Below, piece by piece: positions 63,263 through 64,000 of a stretch of DNA of 64,000 bases. Location: positions 1 to 64,000 of the forward strand of contig JBCDIM010000003.1 in NCBI GenBank assembly GCA_038749105.1. The letters are read 5' to 3'. Source of the stretch: JBCCOW01 sp038749105. GTDB lineage: Bacteria; Planctomycetota; Phycisphaerae; Phycisphaerales; Phycisphaeraceae. The notes beneath the pieces are model-generated. The model had not been told where the DNA came from. It was given only the letters and a program-made list of their open reading frames with translations, and ran no database searches. Made by a program: the position numbers and the translations under genes. Every line of letters begins with the position of its first letter. Within the stretch, counting starts at the first letter, position 1.

Positions 63263-64000
63263 TTAGGACGTATCCACGGGCGATACGCCGGCTGTCGTTT
63301 GGATGCCAACCAAATCAAAACTGCAACCCGGCACGCGCGGGGTTTGATAATGACCATCGACCACGCCCGCGGGATCCCGGAAGACACTCGCCAGGTGCGG
63401 AATCACTTCAAGGAATGCAAGCGGCAGATCAAGGGCGATGTGATTGAATAGAACCAGGTGCTGATGAAGCTGCCCCATATCACCAACATGGGGAATCACA
63501 GATAGGCCAAACTTCCTGGCGAGCATGCTAACGGTGATGAACTCGCTAATGCCTGCGACACGCATGGCATCTGCCTGGATGATCTGAGCGCCACCCGCCT
63601 GCATCATGTTTTTGAAAAGGACCCGGTTGGGGATGTGCTCTCCCGCCGCGATAAGGGTCGGCGCGATCGCCTCGGCTAGGCGCTGATGCCCCAACACATC
63701 ATCCGGATGGATCGGCTCTTCGATCCAGTAGACCCCTAGCCCGCTCAACGCTTTGCATGCCTCCGCCGCTTGAGGCCAGGCCCACTGCTGATTCGCATCG
63801 ACCATCAGCGTGATGTCATCTCCCCCGATCTCGCGGATCAGGTCAACCCGTTCGAGGTCACGACTCAAGTCCTTGGACCCTACCTTGAGCTTCATCGCGG
63901 TAAACCCATCGTCGATCGCCCGCCGCACGTTATTGGCGATCTTCTTATTGTCGTAGTTGAACCAGCCTACGGATGTGTCGTACGCGGGGTACCCGTGATC
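63263..64000 (-). CDS. Enolase-superfamily sugar-acid dehydratase, L-fuconate dehydratase-like (5' end beyond window)
   Basis: The 3' ~245 codons are in the window; the gene continues past 64000. Motifs of the mandelate racemase/muconate group: MKLKVGSKDL (Lys bases), DANQQWAW (metal Asp), WIEEPIHPDDVLGHQRLAE (metal Glu) and AAGEHIPNRVLFKNMMQAGG (third metal ligand Glu in GEH). The upstream GYPAYDTSVGWFNYD and the GEH-NRV-FK block are the pattern I associate with L-fuconate dehydratase, which turns L-fuconate into 2-keto-3-deoxy-L-fuconate in the oxidative fucose pathway. Related dehydratases for other sugar acids cannot be excluded. It suggests that fucose is part of the polysaccharide handled here. 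Confidence 0.75.
   Translation of the reverse strand, partial: DHGYPAYDTSVGWFNYDNKKIANNVRRAIDDGFTAMKLKVGSKDLSRDLERVDLIREIGGDDITLMVDANQQWAWPQAAEACKALSGLGVYWIEEPIHPDDVLGHQRLAEAIAPTLIAAGEHIPNRVLFKNMMQAGGAQIIQADAMRVAGISEFITVSMLARKFGLSVIPHVGDMGQLHQHLVLFNHIALDLPLAFLEVIPHLASVFRDPAGVVDGHYQTPRVPGCSFDLVGIQTTAGVSPVDTS

Noticed and set aside
1..64000. CRISPR arrays, tRNA or rRNA genes, phage modules
   Set aside because: No regular short repeats with spacers, no cloverleaf or rRNA signatures, and no phage structural genes were found on reading both strands.

Overview
The window looks like part of a planctomycete chromosome, most likely class Phycisphaerae. That placement is inference. It rests on high GC, an ECF-type sigma factor beside a giant Ser/Thr kinase, many Cys-type sulfatases, pseudopilins with a C-terminal DGHA-type block, and many PEP-CTERM proteins. 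No rRNA, tRNA, CRISPR array or phage module was seen.

Layout. (1) 1-13 kb is a signalling and envelope region. A minus-strand group encodes an FHA/trypsin-like membrane protease, a 1290-residue Ser/Thr kinase with Sel1/TPR-like and ankyrin repeats, and an ECF-like sigma factor. Divergent from it are a 36-residue secreted peptide ending in CYTPPNC, a VKOR-like membrane protein and two unrecognised lipoproteins. (2) 14.1-21.3 kb is a compact four-gene minus-strand operon: adaptor, GAF-like/adaptor fusion, M50 metalloprotease with PqqD-like N-terminus, and a shortened SecA-like ATPase. It looks like a dedicated export or envelope-remodelling machine and is the best candidate here for an undescribed system. 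(3) 22.3-64 kb is a large polysaccharide-utilisation region. It holds four sulfatases, GH43, GH52, GH10 and GH130 enzymes, a DUF5060-type glycosidase-like protein, four related beta-helix proteins, an SGNH esterase, a nucleoside-hydrolase-like enzyme and the 3' part of an L-fuconate-dehydratase-like gene. The substrate is plausibly a sulfated, xylose- and fucose-containing (algal) glycan.

The polysaccharide region is built from three repeated units. Each has one LacI-type regulator, one pseudopilin, at least one small PEP-CTERM protein and at least one beta-helix protein: unit 1 around 22.3-36.4 kb, unit 2 around 37.0-43.4 kb, unit 3 around 45.6-64 kb. Candidate operators are visible for each regulator: ATACCGCTAT-type for unit 1, ATCCGGAT for unit 2, GTTAATCGATAAAC-type for unit 3. 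Hydrolases with export signals would act outside the inner membrane, PEP-CTERM tags would hold some of them at the envelope, and GH52 and GH130, which lack signal peptides, would finish short oligosaccharides in the cytoplasm.

Six decayed copies of one IS3-like element, all in the same orientation, lie at or near the boundaries of these blocks (1, 12.7, 21.7, 36.4, 44.3 and 63.1 kb). The best-preserved transposase carries one nonsense codon and one single-base deletion. Both can be identified by comparison with another copy in the window.
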